A stretch of 64,000 bases of DNA from Prochlorococcus marinus XMU1405 (lineage in GTDB: Bacteria; Cyanobacteriota; Cyanobacteriia; PCC-6307; Cyanobiaceae), in the NCBI RefSeq assembly GCF_017696275.1, contig NZ_JAAORF010000003.1, positions 248,001-312,000 of the forward strand, given 5' to 3'. A program made the translations under genes and the position numbers. This document shows positions 45,692 through 54,235 of the stretch, piece by piece. Within the stretch, counting starts at the first letter, position 1. Each line of letters starts with the position of its first letter. The notes beneath the pieces are model-generated. The model was given only the letters and a program-made list of their open reading frames with translations. It was not told where the DNA came from and did no database searches.

Positions 45692-47278
45692 TTATAAAGT
45701 AACTGGATTAGCACTGGTAATTCCCTCTACTTTAATAATAGTATCAAGCAACTTATTAGGTATTGGATCATCAATACTTAGAACCATTACAGCTTCCCCT
45801 CTAACAATTTTGCGCCCAACTTGCATTGAGGCAATATTTACATTGTTGCTACCTAATAAAGAACCAAGCTTGCCAATAATACCAGGCATATCTCTGTGCC
45901 TAGTAACCAACATATATCTGCTTGGCGATACGTTAACTGGGTATTGATCAATACTAATAATTCTTAATTCCCCATCAGCAAAAATGCTTCCTGCTACACT
46001 ATGGTCGCCATTATCTCCATAAGTGGTTAACTGAAGCGACCCACTTGCAAATTCAGGTCTCGCCTCATCTTTATTCTCGACTACCGAAATACCTCTTGAA
46101 TCTGCTTCTAGAGAAGCATTCACATAATTAATCCTATCTCCCAAAGCTTTACTTAGAAGGCCTTTTAGACTAGCTATTATTAATGGCTGAGAAGGATGTT
46201 GAACAAATTCACCTTGAAGCTTTACTTCTAGTTTTTGAATCTGCCCACCTGAAAGCTGGCTTATAAGCAGACCCATTGTTTCAGCCAACTGCAAATGAGG
46301 TTTTAGACTATCCATAATATCAGGGCTCAAACCTGGAATATTTACTGCAGTTCTAGCAGATAAACCAAGCAAAACATCTCTTATTTGTTCTGCAACATCA
46401 ACAGCTACATTTTCTTGTGCTTCCCGTGTAGATGCTCCTAAATGTGGGGTAAGTATAAGATTCTTTTCAACCTTCAAAAGTGGTGAATTAGATTCCAAAG
46501 GTTCTTTAGAAAAGACATCTATTGCAGCACCTGCAATCAATGATTGATTTAAAGCTTGTGCTAATGCCTCTTCATCAATTAACCCTCCTCGAGCACAATT
46601 AATCAATTTTGCGCTACTTTTCATACTATTAAGTACGTTTATATTTACTAAATTCTCTGTCTCTGGTGTACGAGGCAAATGCAAAGTTACATAATCAGAT
46701 TGTTTGAATAAATCCTCTAGTTCAGATAGTTTAACTTGTATTTGTTGAGCCCTTTCAATTGATACAAAGGGATCATATCCGTAAACTTCCATTCCTAGTG
46801 CATTAGCAACTTTCGCTACATGAGCACCAATTTTCCCTAATCCTACTACACCTAATTTTTTCTTATAAAGCTCATTACCAACAAATTTCTTTCTTTCCCA
46901 TTTACCTGACAAAGTACTACTATTAGCAATTGGAATATGTCTAGATAAAGCCAACATCATCGCTATAGTATGTTCAGCAGCAGCTATTGTGTTGCCCCCT
47001 GGAGAATTAACAACAAGAACTCCTTTTTGCGTAGCAGCCTTAACATCTACATTATCAACTCCAACTCCTGCTCTTCCAATAATTCTCAGTTTACTTGAAG
47101 AGTTAATAATTTCTTCGGTCACTTGAGTACCAGAGCGAATCATTAAAGCATCATAATCTTTAATAATGGAAGCTAGCTCAGAGTCTGAGATTCCTATCTT
47201 CTGATCAACCTGAGCAACTTGTGAAAGAATATCGATTCCTGTTTGATCAATTGGATCTGTAATGAGAACTTTTGTCAT
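45692..47278 (-). CDS. serA: D-3-phosphoglycerate dehydrogenase
   Basis: First step of serine synthesis from 3-phosphoglycerate. 528 residues is the long form with an intervening domain and a C-terminal ACT domain. The NAD-binding [20 protein letters not shown] is at about 143-162, the active site contains [18 protein letters not shown] (about 232) and AIDVFSKEP, and [16 protein letters not shown] (about 279) holds the catalytic His. The ACT domain starts near [19 protein letters not shown] (about 455) and may bind serine for feedback. It leads a two-gene unit with prmA. Confidence 0.97.
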   Translation of the reverse strand: MTKVLITDPIDQTGIDILSQVAQVDQKIGISDSELASIIKDYDALMIRSGTQVTEEIINSSSKLRIIGRAGVGVDNVDVKAATQKGVLVVNSPGGNTIAAAEHTIAMMLALSRHIPIANSSTLSGKWERKKFVGNELYKKKLGVVGLGKIGAHVAKVANALGMEVYGYDPFVSIERAQQIQVKLSELEDLFKQSDYVTLHLPRTPETENLVNINVLNSMKSSAKLINCARGGLIDEEALAQALNQSLIAGAAIDVFSKEPLESNSPLLKVEKNLILTPHLGASTREAQENVAVDVAEQIRDVLLGLSARTAVNIPGLSPDIMDSLKPHLQLAETMGLLISQLSGGQIQKLEVKLQGEFVQHPSQPLIIASLKGLLSKALGDRINYVNASLEADSRGISVVENKDEARPEFASGSLQLTTYGDNGDHSVAGSIFADGELRIISIDQYPVNVSPSRYMLVTRHRDMPGIIGKLGSLLGSNNVNIASMQVGRKIVRGEAVMVLSIDDPIPNKLLDTIIKVEGITSANPVTL

Positions 47279-47377
47279 TTAAGATTGGTTCTTTAATCTT
47301 TTACTTTAACTTAATCTATAGTGTATGTATCTTATTTTATTAATTTGAATAACACACAAACATTTGAGGATTGAAAT

Positions 47378-47944
47378 TTGACTAAAAGTATTGTGATATT
47401 TGAAGACATTGATAAATGTATCCAACTATTTGAAGTTTTCAACGAAAAATCAATAATGCTCTCTGAAGCTATTTTGATCCCACCAAAAAGTGAGAAAATA
47501 TCATCAGATGAAACAGAATTGCTAAATGCGAAAGCAAATATATTATTCAAATCTCAAAAATTTGAAGATATAAGAATTTTAAATCCAAAACTTGATAGAA
47601 AGATTAGACAAAAAGAAATGAGTAGATGGCTAATGCCATTTGGTTTTATAGCTGGAATAGCTTTTTCTAATATGACAAATTTATCTACTTTCAGTTTTCT
47701 TGGTTTGAATAACATCGGTGAATCTCTTATTGGAGGACTTTTAGGAATGGGTTCAGGCTATTTAGGTAGTATTGTTTCTTCTGCGAGCATAAAAATTAAT
47801 AGCAATAAAGAGTTGAGACCAATTATTAATTTTAATAAAGAGGGTAAATGGCTTGTTCTGCTTGAAAATCAAATTGGAACTGAATTACCTTGGGCTTTGA
47901 TAAAACAATCAGAAGCAAAAGATATAATTTTTTTAGAAGGATAA
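47378..47944 (+). CDS. Conserved cyanobacterial membrane protein
   Basis: 188 residues, starting at TTG. The N-terminal third is soluble (MTKSIVIFEDIDKCIQLFEV). The middle has two hydrophobic helices, MPFGFIAGIAFSNM and a glycine-rich IGESLIGGLLGMGSGYLGSI (about 87-130). The C-terminal domain is soluble (KEGKWLVLLENQIGTELPW). The glycine-zipper-like second helix and flanking small domains recall stress-linked DUF1269-type membrane proteins, but I cannot assign a family. It immediately precedes the S4-domain gene (stop TAA directly adjacent to ATG). Confidence 0.7.
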   Translation: MTKSIVIFEDIDKCIQLFEVFNEKSIMLSEAILIPPKSEKISSDETELLNAKANILFKSQKFEDIRILNPKLDRKIRQKEMSRWLMPFGFIAGIAFSNMTNLSTFSFLGLNNIGESLIGGLLGMGSGYLGSIVSSASIKINSNKELRPIINFNKEGKWLVLLENQIGTELPWALIKQSEAKDIIFLEG

Positions 47945-48736
47945 ATGATTGACTTAAAAGAAATCTTAATAAATTCAAACTACAAAAAAGAAACTGAGGA
48001 ATTAATAAATATTGCTAACTTAGCTTACAAACACTGGGAAACTTATTGGACTGGGTTTAATTCAACTTATGTTTGCGAGGAGATTTTAAAAGATTTTGAA
48101 AATTTAAATGATTTCAAATTTTTTATTTATGGAGGATTCTCCTCTTCTCAGAGATCCAGGATAGCTTGCTTTAGAGGAGATAGCATTCCTGAAGAGGATG
48201 CGCTAATAAATAATTTTCCAGCTCAAGGAATAAAAATTAATGGAAATTTTTTATTTGATAATGCTACACAAGATGACTTTAGATCCCTCTTAATTGAAAA
48301 TGGGGTGAATCAAAGCAAAGTAGGAGATATATGGACTATTGGCGATAGGGGAGCACAAGGGATAATTGATAATTTAGATATTGTGCATCTAGATGAAAAG
48401 ATTTTTTATTTAAGAGACGTAAAAGTAAAAATTAATGTAGTAGGTATAGATGAATTACAAATACCTTCTGGAAGAACAAAAAAACTTGTCAATACAGTAG
48501 AAGCTTCAACAAGATTAGATGCTATAGCTTCAGCTGGGTTTAGGGTATCACGAACCAAAATCATTGAAAGGATAGAAAATGGAATGCTCAGATTAAATGG
48601 AAGCAAAGTTAATAAACCGACTATTAATCTAAAAATTGGCGACAAACTAGAACTTGAAAACAAAGGATTTATTGAAATTCTAAATTTAGAAATAACCAAA
48701 AGAGAACGATGGAAAGTTAAATTACTTAGAAAATGA
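47945..48736 (+). CDS. S4-domain RNA-binding protein (YlmH/photosystem II S4 type)
   Basis: 263 residues. The C-terminal S4 domain is obvious: STRLDAIASAGFRVSRTKII, NGMLRLNGSKVNKP and LKIGDKLELENKG (about 190-245). The N-terminal part, with FFIYGGFSSSQRSRIACFRG and VGDIWTIGDRGAQGIID, matches YlmH-like proteins, which in cyanobacteria and plants are labelled photosystem II S4 domain proteins. Relatives in firmicutes act in ribosome quality control and lie near cell-division genes. The start codon abuts the stop of the previous gene. Confidence 0.9.
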   Translation: MIDLKEILINSNYKKETEELINIANLAYKHWETYWTGFNSTYVCEEILKDFENLNDFKFFIYGGFSSSQRSRIACFRGDSIPEEDALINNFPAQGIKINGNFLFDNATQDDFRSLLIENGVNQSKVGDIWTIGDRGAQGIIDNLDIVHLDEKIFYLRDVKVKINVVGIDELQIPSGRTKKLVNTVEASTRLDAIASAGFRVSRTKIIERIENGMLRLNGSKVNKPTINLKIGDKLELENKGFIEILNLEITKRERWKVKLLRK

Positions 48737-48786
48737 AACGCAACCTGCTATTTTCTTATAAGGGGAATAAAAAATTTCTTCAATTT

Positions 48787-48858
48787 GGGCGATTAGCTCA
48801 GTGGTAGAGCACTACCTCGACACGGTAGTGGCCACTGGTTCGAATCCAGTATCGCCCA
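48787..48858 (+). tRNA. trnV: tRNA-Val (GAC) with unusual C33
   Basis: Acceptor GGGCGAT/ATCGCCC, D arm GCTC...GAGC, anticodon stem CTACC/GGTAG, T arm ACTGG TTCGAAT CCAGT; discriminator A; no encoded CCA. The loop reads TCGACAC, giving anticodon GAC. Position 33, nearly always U, is C here. The rest of the fold is perfect. Confidence 0.9.
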
Positions 48859-48925
48859 TTAAAACTTTTGACGACTTAGGTTAGATCCACAGAAAATAAT
48901 TTCATTTTTTAGATTATTCAAAAAG

Positions 48926-49543
48926 ATGAAACTTAATCAAATAATTAATCTTCACAAGGGACTCACTGCATTTGTAGTGATTGGTCTAATGATTTTTTTT
49001 GATAATTTTACAATCGCTCCCTACGTTTATTTAGCTCTGCACGGTACTTATGGATTACTTTGGCTTTTAAAAGAAAAGATATTCCCAGATCCTTATTTTA
49101 AAGAAAAAATCAATTTTTTAACTTCAGTTGCTGGTTTTATTTTCCTTGGAAGTTACTGGGTAGCTCCTTACATTCTTATCTCATCTCAAAAATCTGTTCC
49201 AAATTTTGTAATAGCTGCTTCTGTATCTATAAATATAATTGGTGTGTTTTTACACTTTGCTAGTGATGCCCAAAAATATTTTTCTCTAAAATTAAAAAAA
49301 GATCTAATTAAAGAAGGATTTTTCGAAAATATAAGGAATACAAATTATCTAGGAGAAATACTAATTTATCTATCATTCGCCATCCTCTCAATGAGTTTTG
49401 TTCCATTAGCAATTCTTGCAATATTTTTCTCTATAGTTTTTCTCCCAAGAATGATAAAAAAAGATAAATCACTCTCAAAATATGATTCATTCGAAGAATA
49501 CAAAAAGAAAAGTGGTCTTATTTTGCCTAAATTAAATGCCTGA
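48926..49543 (+). CDS. Membrane methyltransferase-like protein (ICMT / DUF1295-type)
   Basis: 205 residues, about five hydrophobic helices (TAFVVIGLMIFFDNFTIAPY, ALHGTYGLLWLLKEKIFP, LTSVAGFIFLGSYWVAPY, FVIAASVSINIIGVFLHF). The C-terminal third carries LIKEGFFENIRNTNYLGEIL, then SMSFVPLAILAIFFSIVFLP and YDSFEEYKKKSGLILPKL, which matches the isoprenylcysteine carboxyl methyltransferase/steroid 5-alpha reductase C-terminal fold (RN.NY.GE, E..KY..F..Y). The reaction and substrate are unknown. It overlaps the next gene by 8 nt. Confidence 0.75.
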   Translation: MKLNQIINLHKGLTAFVVIGLMIFFDNFTIAPYVYLALHGTYGLLWLLKEKIFPDPYFKEKINFLTSVAGFIFLGSYWVAPYILISSQKSVPNFVIAASVSINIIGVFLHFASDAQKYFSLKLKKDLIKEGFFENIRNTNYLGEILIYLSFAILSMSFVPLAILAIFFSIVFLPRMIKKDKSLSKYDSFEEYKKKSGLILPKLNA

Positions 49544-50087
49544 TAACAACTTACCAAGTTGGAGACAAGATTTAAAATCTTCTAGAAAAAAAGAGGGGAA
49601 ATTACCCTCTAATAGATGGATACAGCTTGCAACAGTTAGCGAAGAAAATGAGCCAAGATTAAGAACAGTTGTTTTCAGAGGATGGTATAAAGATAGTTCA
49701 ATGATTATTTTTACAGATAGAAGAAGTGAAAAAATTGGGCATTTAAAATCCAACCCTAATGCAGAAATATTATGGTTCTTTTTGAAAACCAAATCACAAT
49801 ATAGATTCAAAGGGAAAATAAATGAATTAAGTGATAACAAAAATTACTGGGATTTATTATCAGAAAAATCAAAATCTTCTTGGTTTTGGGGATCTCCTGG
49901 AGAAAAAATAAACCCAAAAGTCCAATCTGCTTATGAAATATTATCCAATCTTCCCAAGTCAGAAAATTTTGTAGTTCTAAACTTTGAAATCGATTCAGTA
50001 GATCTTCTTAAATTAGAACAGCCTGTTCATAAAAGATATCTTTGGGAAAAGAGTAGGAAATGGGAAAAAGTAGAAATTAATCCTTAA
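49536..50087 (+). CDS. Pyridoxamine 5'-phosphate oxidase-related FMN-binding protein
   Basis: 183 residues. The FMN-binding split barrel is seen in WIQLATVSEENEPRLRTVVF, FRGWYKDSSMIIFTDRRSEK and NAEILWFFLKTKSQYRFKGK, which follow the PNPOx family with R-T-V-F and the R/K contact positions. It is of the cyanobacterial Alr4036 type that lacks the final PNPOx C-terminal dimer domain, so it may not be the vitamin B6 oxidase. The function is probably FMN-linked redox or flavin storage. Its ATG overlaps the previous gene's last codons. Confidence 0.85.
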   Translation: MPDNNLPSWRQDLKSSRKKEGKLPSNRWIQLATVSEENEPRLRTVVFRGWYKDSSMIIFTDRRSEKIGHLKSNPNAEILWFFLKTKSQYRFKGKINELSDNKNYWDLLSEKSKSSWFWGSPGEKINPKVQSAYEILSNLPKSENFVVLNFEIDSVDLLKLEQPVHKRYLWEKSRKWEKVEINP

Positions 50088-50161
50088 ATATTTCTAAATT
50101 GTATATTTAGGTTGAAAAAAATATTGTGATCAGTCAGTTTAAAAAAAGAAATATAATTCAT

Positions 50162-50335
50162 ATGAATTTCTCAGAAATTCCAGAAAACCCTTTTATTTTT
50201 TTATCTTGGGTAACTGCTATAGGGCTATTTATAAGTCTTTCTGAAGCAACAATTAAGATAAAACTTGAGAAGAGAAACAGTTATAAAAAAAGGTTAGAAC
50301 TAATCAACAACCTTTATCCTAAAAAGTTAGCTTGA
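50162..50335 (+). CDS. Small single-helix membrane protein
   Basis: 57 residues from the ATG at 50162 (a GTG at 50126 would add 12 polar residues). One helix FIFLSWVTAIGLFISLSEATI (about 10-30), followed by a basic amphipathic tail (KIKLEKRNSYKKRLELINNL) ending in YPKKLA. The helix plus KRRKxLExLYP-like tail resembles the microprotein at 60865. The function is unknown. Its end overlaps the doxX stop on the other strand by 9 nt. Confidence 0.6.
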   Translation: MNFSEIPENPFIFLSWVTAIGLFISLSEATIKIKLEKRNSYKKRLELINNLYPKKLA

Positions 50336-50878
50336 AGTATCTGAGAGTATATTCGCTTGCAAAAATTGAAATAAGCCGCCTTTACTTGTTTCTTCTTTAA
50401 TTTCAACTTCTTTAGAATTTTTCGATTTTGTTGAAGGAATAATTTCCTCTTCATCTTCTGATTTCAAAATTCTGATTATGACTTCATCTAAGGAGAAATT
50501 ACCAGGACCTGTTAATGCAATTGAAGTTGCTGAAGCGAAATACAAAAGTAAAAGCTCTAGCAAGAAAATATTAAAACCTGAAGTAACAAGTGCATGATAA
50601 ATAGCGACAGAAATAGTTCCGACAATCGCCAAGGCCCCGAATCTTGTAGCTAAGCCTATAATTAGTAACCAACTACCACCTATTTCAGAGAATGCCGCTA
50701 TGTATGATAAAAATATTGGGAATGGTAGATGTAAAGGTCTGACAAAAGCATCCGCGAAATTTTCTATATTTGCTAGTTTCTCGTAACCGTGATGAATAAG
50801 AACAGTTCCAGTTATGACTCTAAGAATTAATAAAGCAGTATCTTTGCTAAACGACTTTGTAAGAATTGTTGAAAGCAC
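50327..50878 (-). CDS. DoxX-family membrane protein
   Basis: 183 residues from a GTG. Four hydrophobic segments: LLILRVITGTVLIHHGYEKL, FPIFLSYIAAFSEIGGSWLL, LIIGLATRFGALAIVGTISV and NIFLLELLLLYFASATSIAL. The H-x2-x-K pattern HHGYEKLANIENF and FAEIGG-like FSEIGGS belong to DoxX/SURF4 proteins. The last 45 residues are charged and soluble. DoxX members work in membrane redox or sulfur chemistry, but the role of this type is unsettled. Confidence 0.85.
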   Translation of the reverse strand: MLSTILTKSFSKDTALLILRVITGTVLIHHGYEKLANIENFADAFVRPLHLPFPIFLSYIAAFSEIGGSWLLIIGLATRFGALAIVGTISVAIYHALVTSGFNIFLLELLLLYFASATSIALTGPGNFSLDEVIIRILKSEDEEEIIPSTKSKNSKEVEIKEETSKGGLFQFLQANILSDTSS

Positions 50879-51014
50879 TATAAAAAAATTATCCTTAAGT
50901 AAAAATAACTAGTCACAGTATTCATCGTGGATTAAACCGCAAAAGTCGCACCTAATTAAGTATTTATACTTATTGCTCTAATGAATTCTTTTTCTGATTA
51001 GGAATTCAGCTAAG
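50879..51014. other. Gap holding an open frame without a start codon
   Basis: A minus-strand frame at 50909-50977 (22 codons plus stop) reads SNKYKYLIRCDFCGLIHDE and ends in YCD. It has CxxC and a Hx3YC pattern but no ATG, GTG or TTG, and TAG lies immediately upstream in frame. I do not annotate it as a gene. Confidence 0.25.
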
Positions 51015-52169
51015 TTAAAAATTATTTTTTGAAAAATTTTCTAATATTCTCTGATTTATTTTTGGAATATTTTCTTTAAATTTAAAAAACCCTCTCTTAG
51101 CAAATTTCCAAGCAAATAAATCTTCATCCCTCACAAGATTAAAAATTTTTTTATGGTGTAAATTTTTAAACTTAGTTATGAAATCATAATTTTCTCCCAC
51201 TCCAGGATAAATAATGTCTATTTCGTTAGTATTTTTAAAAGTATTTTCCAATGAATAAGGATTAATCTGTTCAACAGTATCAAATTGCTCTACAAATTCA
51301 GAAACCAAATCTTGTTTAAATTTCAAAACAGATTCAGACAATTTAATTTGTCTTTGTTCATTTTTTAAAAGGATAATAAATACTTTTTTATACCTTGGAA
51401 GTAAATTTTTAAGGGTTGCAAGGTGCAGATCATTTTCAAACATAATCAGATTATCTGATTTAGGATCCATATCATTTTTATAAATCTCATCTTCAAATGG
51501 TATTTGATTAGATTCTTCAAGAAAAATTTGTTGATTACTTATTTTTTCTACATTAAATCTATTATTTGAAAACTTTCTGAGGTTTGATGATGAAAAAAGA
51601 TATTGTTTTCCCTTCGTTTGCAATCCTCCGACCCATCTCCAGCTAAGGAGATTAGATGAAGCATCTCCATCAAAAAGATATTTAAAGAAAAACTTTGCTC
51701 CCAATTGCCATGGGAGGCCTAAATTAAATATCCAAGTACTCGCAAACCACATTCTTGTATGGTTATGCAAATAGTTGTACTGCTTTAATTCATGTACCCA
51801 AGAATTAAAAAAATCTAATTCTGTATTGCCATTAAGTGCACTTTCATATAACTCATAATCAAAATCGAGATTGTTTTCTGAAATAAAATTTCTCCAAACT
51901 TTAGGTCTATTTTCCATCCACCCTTTCCAGTAAACTCTCCAAAATATTTCTTCAACAAATTTAGTTGAATTTTTGATTTTGTACTTACTTTTAATATCAT
52001 GGATCAGATCATATTCCGATAATATTCTATGAGTAATGAAAGGCGATAATTTTGAAACTGAACTTTCGTTATTTGGCCCAAAATCAAAATTTCTTAATTT
52101 TGCATAATCATTGATTTTGTATTTCGCAAAATTTTCCCAGGTATTTTGAGCTTTTAATAAAAATGACAT
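51015..52169 (-). CDS. Photolyase/cryptochrome-like protein with swapped domain order
   Basis: 384 residues. The N-terminal half (1-215) is the photolyase FAD-binding domain: FDFGPNNESSVSKLSPFITH (about 28-47), WRVYWKGWMENRPKVW, YNYLHNHTRMWFASTWIFNL (about 133-152), and FDGDASSNLLSWRWVGGLQT (about 168-187), the loop that folds around FAD. The usual N-terminal antenna domain is missing there. Instead, residues about 240-350 hold NLIMFENDLHLATLKNLLPR, which resembles the first strand and turn (LVWFRNDLRLHDN) of the photolyase alpha/beta domain, then VFIILLKN and more alternating strands and helices. The order looks reversed. A repair or photoreceptor role is inferred from FAD residues; neither is proven. 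Confidence 0.78.
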   Translation of the reverse strand: MSFLLKAQNTWENFAKYKINDYAKLRNFDFGPNNESSVSKLSPFITHRILSEYDLIHDIKSKYKIKNSTKFVEEIFWRVYWKGWMENRPKVWRNFISENNLDFDYELYESALNGNTELDFFNSWVHELKQYNYLHNHTRMWFASTWIFNLGLPWQLGAKFFFKYLFDGDASSNLLSWRWVGGLQTKGKQYLFSSSNLRKFSNNRFNVEKISNQQIFLEESNQIPFEDEIYKNDMDPKSDNLIMFENDLHLATLKNLLPRYKKVFIILLKNEQRQIKLSESVLKFKQDLVSEFVEQFDTVEQINPYSLENTFKNTNEIDIIYPGVGENYDFITKFKNLHHKKIFNLVRDEDLFAWKFAKRGFFKFKENIPKINQRILENFSKNNF

Positions 52170-52446
52170 TTTCTCATAACTTTAAAAAATTTTTTTTTGT
52201 ATTGATAGAAATTTCAAAAATTTGCCTATAAATTAAGCCTTAAAATTTTCTATTTCACTTTAAGTAAATATGTTTGATTGAAGTATTTAATTTAAACGCC
52301 TTATGAGTACATTTTATACTCTTCAATTGCTCTCTGCGTAGGAGGATATTTAGTGGTCAATTACTTTTTAGATCGAATTTTAATTTTCAAATCTTTATTT
52401 ATATGATTTTTTCTAAATTGATTTTTAAATATTTATCAAAATTATT
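52170..52446. other. 277-bp divergent spacer between photolyase-like and ligase-like genes
   Basis: The stretch separates two divergently transcribed genes. It is almost wholly AT, with one higher-GC patch, GCTCTCTGCGTAGGAGGATA, near 52328-52347. No tRNA, palindrome of note or frame above about 25 codons with a start was seen. It must contain promoters for both genes; I could not pick clear -10 boxes. Confidence 0.4.
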
Positions 52447-53196
52447 ATGAATAATTTACTAGTGAGAAATGTTAAGTATCTAGATGAACAATACAGAATA
52501 GGTGAAGGCATAATTTCGGATGATGCATTTAAGCAACTTGAAAAGCTCTTTATTCCTGTTGATCCAGAGCCTGACTACTTTAATCAAAAAGATAATAAAC
52601 TTTTGCCAAAATTAGCCAAAGAAAACTATAAAGAATTTTTGGAAAGTTTATTAACAAAAACAAGATTAAGCATTCAACCAAAAATTGATGGCTGTGCTAT
52701 TGCAATTAGATATATAGATGGCAATTTTAATAAAGCTATTACAAAAAAAGGATTTGATGTCTCAAGTAAAATTAAACAAATTAAAAATGTCCCCGATTGT
52801 ATTCCTATCAAACGAGATTTTCAAATTAGAGGTGAACTATACGCTACAAACCAAGTTGCCGGCATTTCCAAAAGAATTACAAGAAAATACCTCAATGATA
52901 AGAAAGGGATTGGAGAAAGTCTCCGCTTTTGCTGTTACCAAATACTTAATGGAAGACTTAATCAATACGAGACCCTTAACTATCTTAAAAAATGTGGCTT
53001 CAGCACCCCTGACAGTTACTTCACAAATCATACAAGCGAAATCCAAATATATAAAAAAAATTGGTTAGAGAAAAAAATATTTGTGAAATATCCAACTAAT
53101 GGGATAGTTATAAAAATAAATAGTAGGAAATTACAGTTACTTAGAGAGAAAAGTATATCTCAAAATAACGAATGGCAATATGCAATCCAAAAATAA
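52447..53196 (+). CDS. NAD-dependent DNA-ligase-like adenylation domain protein
   Basis: 249 residues. The adenylation motif KIDG is in SIQPKIDGCAIAIRY, with Lys at about 79. A short Ia-like start (YLDEQYRIGEGIISDDAFKQ) resembles the NMN-binding helix region; RGELY (about 122) corresponds to motif III; TNGIVIKI (about 223) to motif IV; and the last residues, QYAIQK, to motif V with its Lys at the very end. The OB, zinc, helix-hairpin-helix and BRCT domains of LigA are all absent. No frameshifted remainder follows in the next 100 bp. It may be a nick-binding or nucleotidyl-transfer enzyme, or a dead relic; the intact motifs favour function. Confidence 0.75.
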   Translation: MNNLLVRNVKYLDEQYRIGEGIISDDAFKQLEKLFIPVDPEPDYFNQKDNKLLPKLAKENYKEFLESLLTKTRLSIQPKIDGCAIAIRYIDGNFNKAITKKGFDVSSKIKQIKNVPDCIPIKRDFQIRGELYATNQVAGISKRITRKYLNDKKGIGESLRFCCYQILNGRLNQYETLNYLKKCGFSTPDSYFTNHTSEIQIYKKNWLEKKIFVKYPTNGIVIKINSRKLQLLREKSISQNNEWQYAIQK

Positions 53197-53305
53197 TATT
53201 AAATAGTACCTTCAAAAAGAGCTCACGATACTGACTTCCAGTATTTACAGTGGAAAAGTAATTAATTTTTTGGTTAAATTCCAAAGCGATTTGCAGGATT
53301 ACTAA

Positions 53306-54235
53306 ATGACTGCCACTATTTCAAGACCTAAAATCTCTAACTGGGAAACATCTAATATTCCAAACCTTACAGGCAAAACAGCACTAATTACCGGTGCGAA
53401 TAGTGGTCTTGGATACTACACAGCAAAGGCCTTAGCAGAAAAAAATGCTCATGTTGTTATAGCTTCTAGATCACTTGAAAAAGCTAATCAAACTATCAAA
53501 AAACTTAAAGGTCTTAATCCTGAAGGATTATTTACACCTTTAGAACTAGATTTGTCAGATTTAAAAAATATTGTTGAAGTTCAGTCCAAAATTTTTGATA
53601 ATTTTGAAAATTTGGATTTACTAATCAATAATGCAGGCATTATGCATCCGCCTAAAACTCTTAGTGCCCAAGGATATGAAATACAATTTGCAGTTAATCA
53701 TCTAGCTCACATGCTTTTAACTTTAAAGCTACTTCCAATTATTGAAAAAAAAGAAGAATCTAGAATAGTGACTGTGACTTCAGGAGCACAATTTTTTGGC
53801 AAAGTTGGTTGGAAAAATCTGAAAGCCGAGAACTATTACAACAAATGGGAATCTTACTCAAATAGCAAATTGGCAAATGTAATGTTTGCTTTGGAACTAA
53901 ATGAGAACTTAAAGCACAAAAATATACTTTCTTTAGCTGCTCACCCAGGAATTGCAAAAACAAATCTCTTTACTGCTCAAAAACCTAACCCTGGTCCATT
54001 AGAAACATTCTCATTGGAATTATTTAGTCCTATTTTTCAAACTGCTGAGATGGGTGCTTTACCTCAGCTTTTTGCAGCGACTTCACCAGACGCAAGAGGC
54101 GGTGATCATTATGGTCCTAGATTTAATTTCAGAGGTCATCCAAAACTATCCCCTACTTCTCCTTTCGCCATGAATAAAAAAGAAAGAAAAAATTTATGGG
54201 AAAAAAGCCTCGAAATACTTAATAACTTCTTATAA
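53306..54235 (+). CDS. Short-chain dehydrogenase/reductase, POR/retinol-dehydrogenase-like
   Basis: 309 residues. TALITGANSGLGYYTAKALA (about 26-45) is the NADP loop TGxxxGxG, with NNAGIMHPP (about 107) and active-site YSNSK (Tyr about 183, Lys 187; YxxxK). It resembles light-dependent protochlorophyllide oxidoreductase and retinol-dehydrogenase-like SDRs, but lacks the cysteine-rich loop of true POR, so a pigment or isoprenoid substrate is only a guess. The C-terminal part (SPDARGGDHYGPRFNFRGHP) is typical of this clade. It ends with a 6-nt overlap onto the opposite gene. Confidence 0.87.
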   Translation: MTATISRPKISNWETSNIPNLTGKTALITGANSGLGYYTAKALAEKNAHVVIASRSLEKANQTIKKLKGLNPEGLFTPLELDLSDLKNIVEVQSKIFDNFENLDLLINNAGIMHPPKTLSAQGYEIQFAVNHLAHMLLTLKLLPIIEKKEESRIVTVTSGAQFFGKVGWKNLKAENYYNKWESYSNSKLANVMFALELNENLKHKNILSLAAHPGIAKTNLFTAQKPNPGPLETFSLELFSPIFQTAEMGALPQLFAATSPDARGGDHYGPRFNFRGHPKLSPTSPFAMNKKERKNLWEKSLEILNNFL

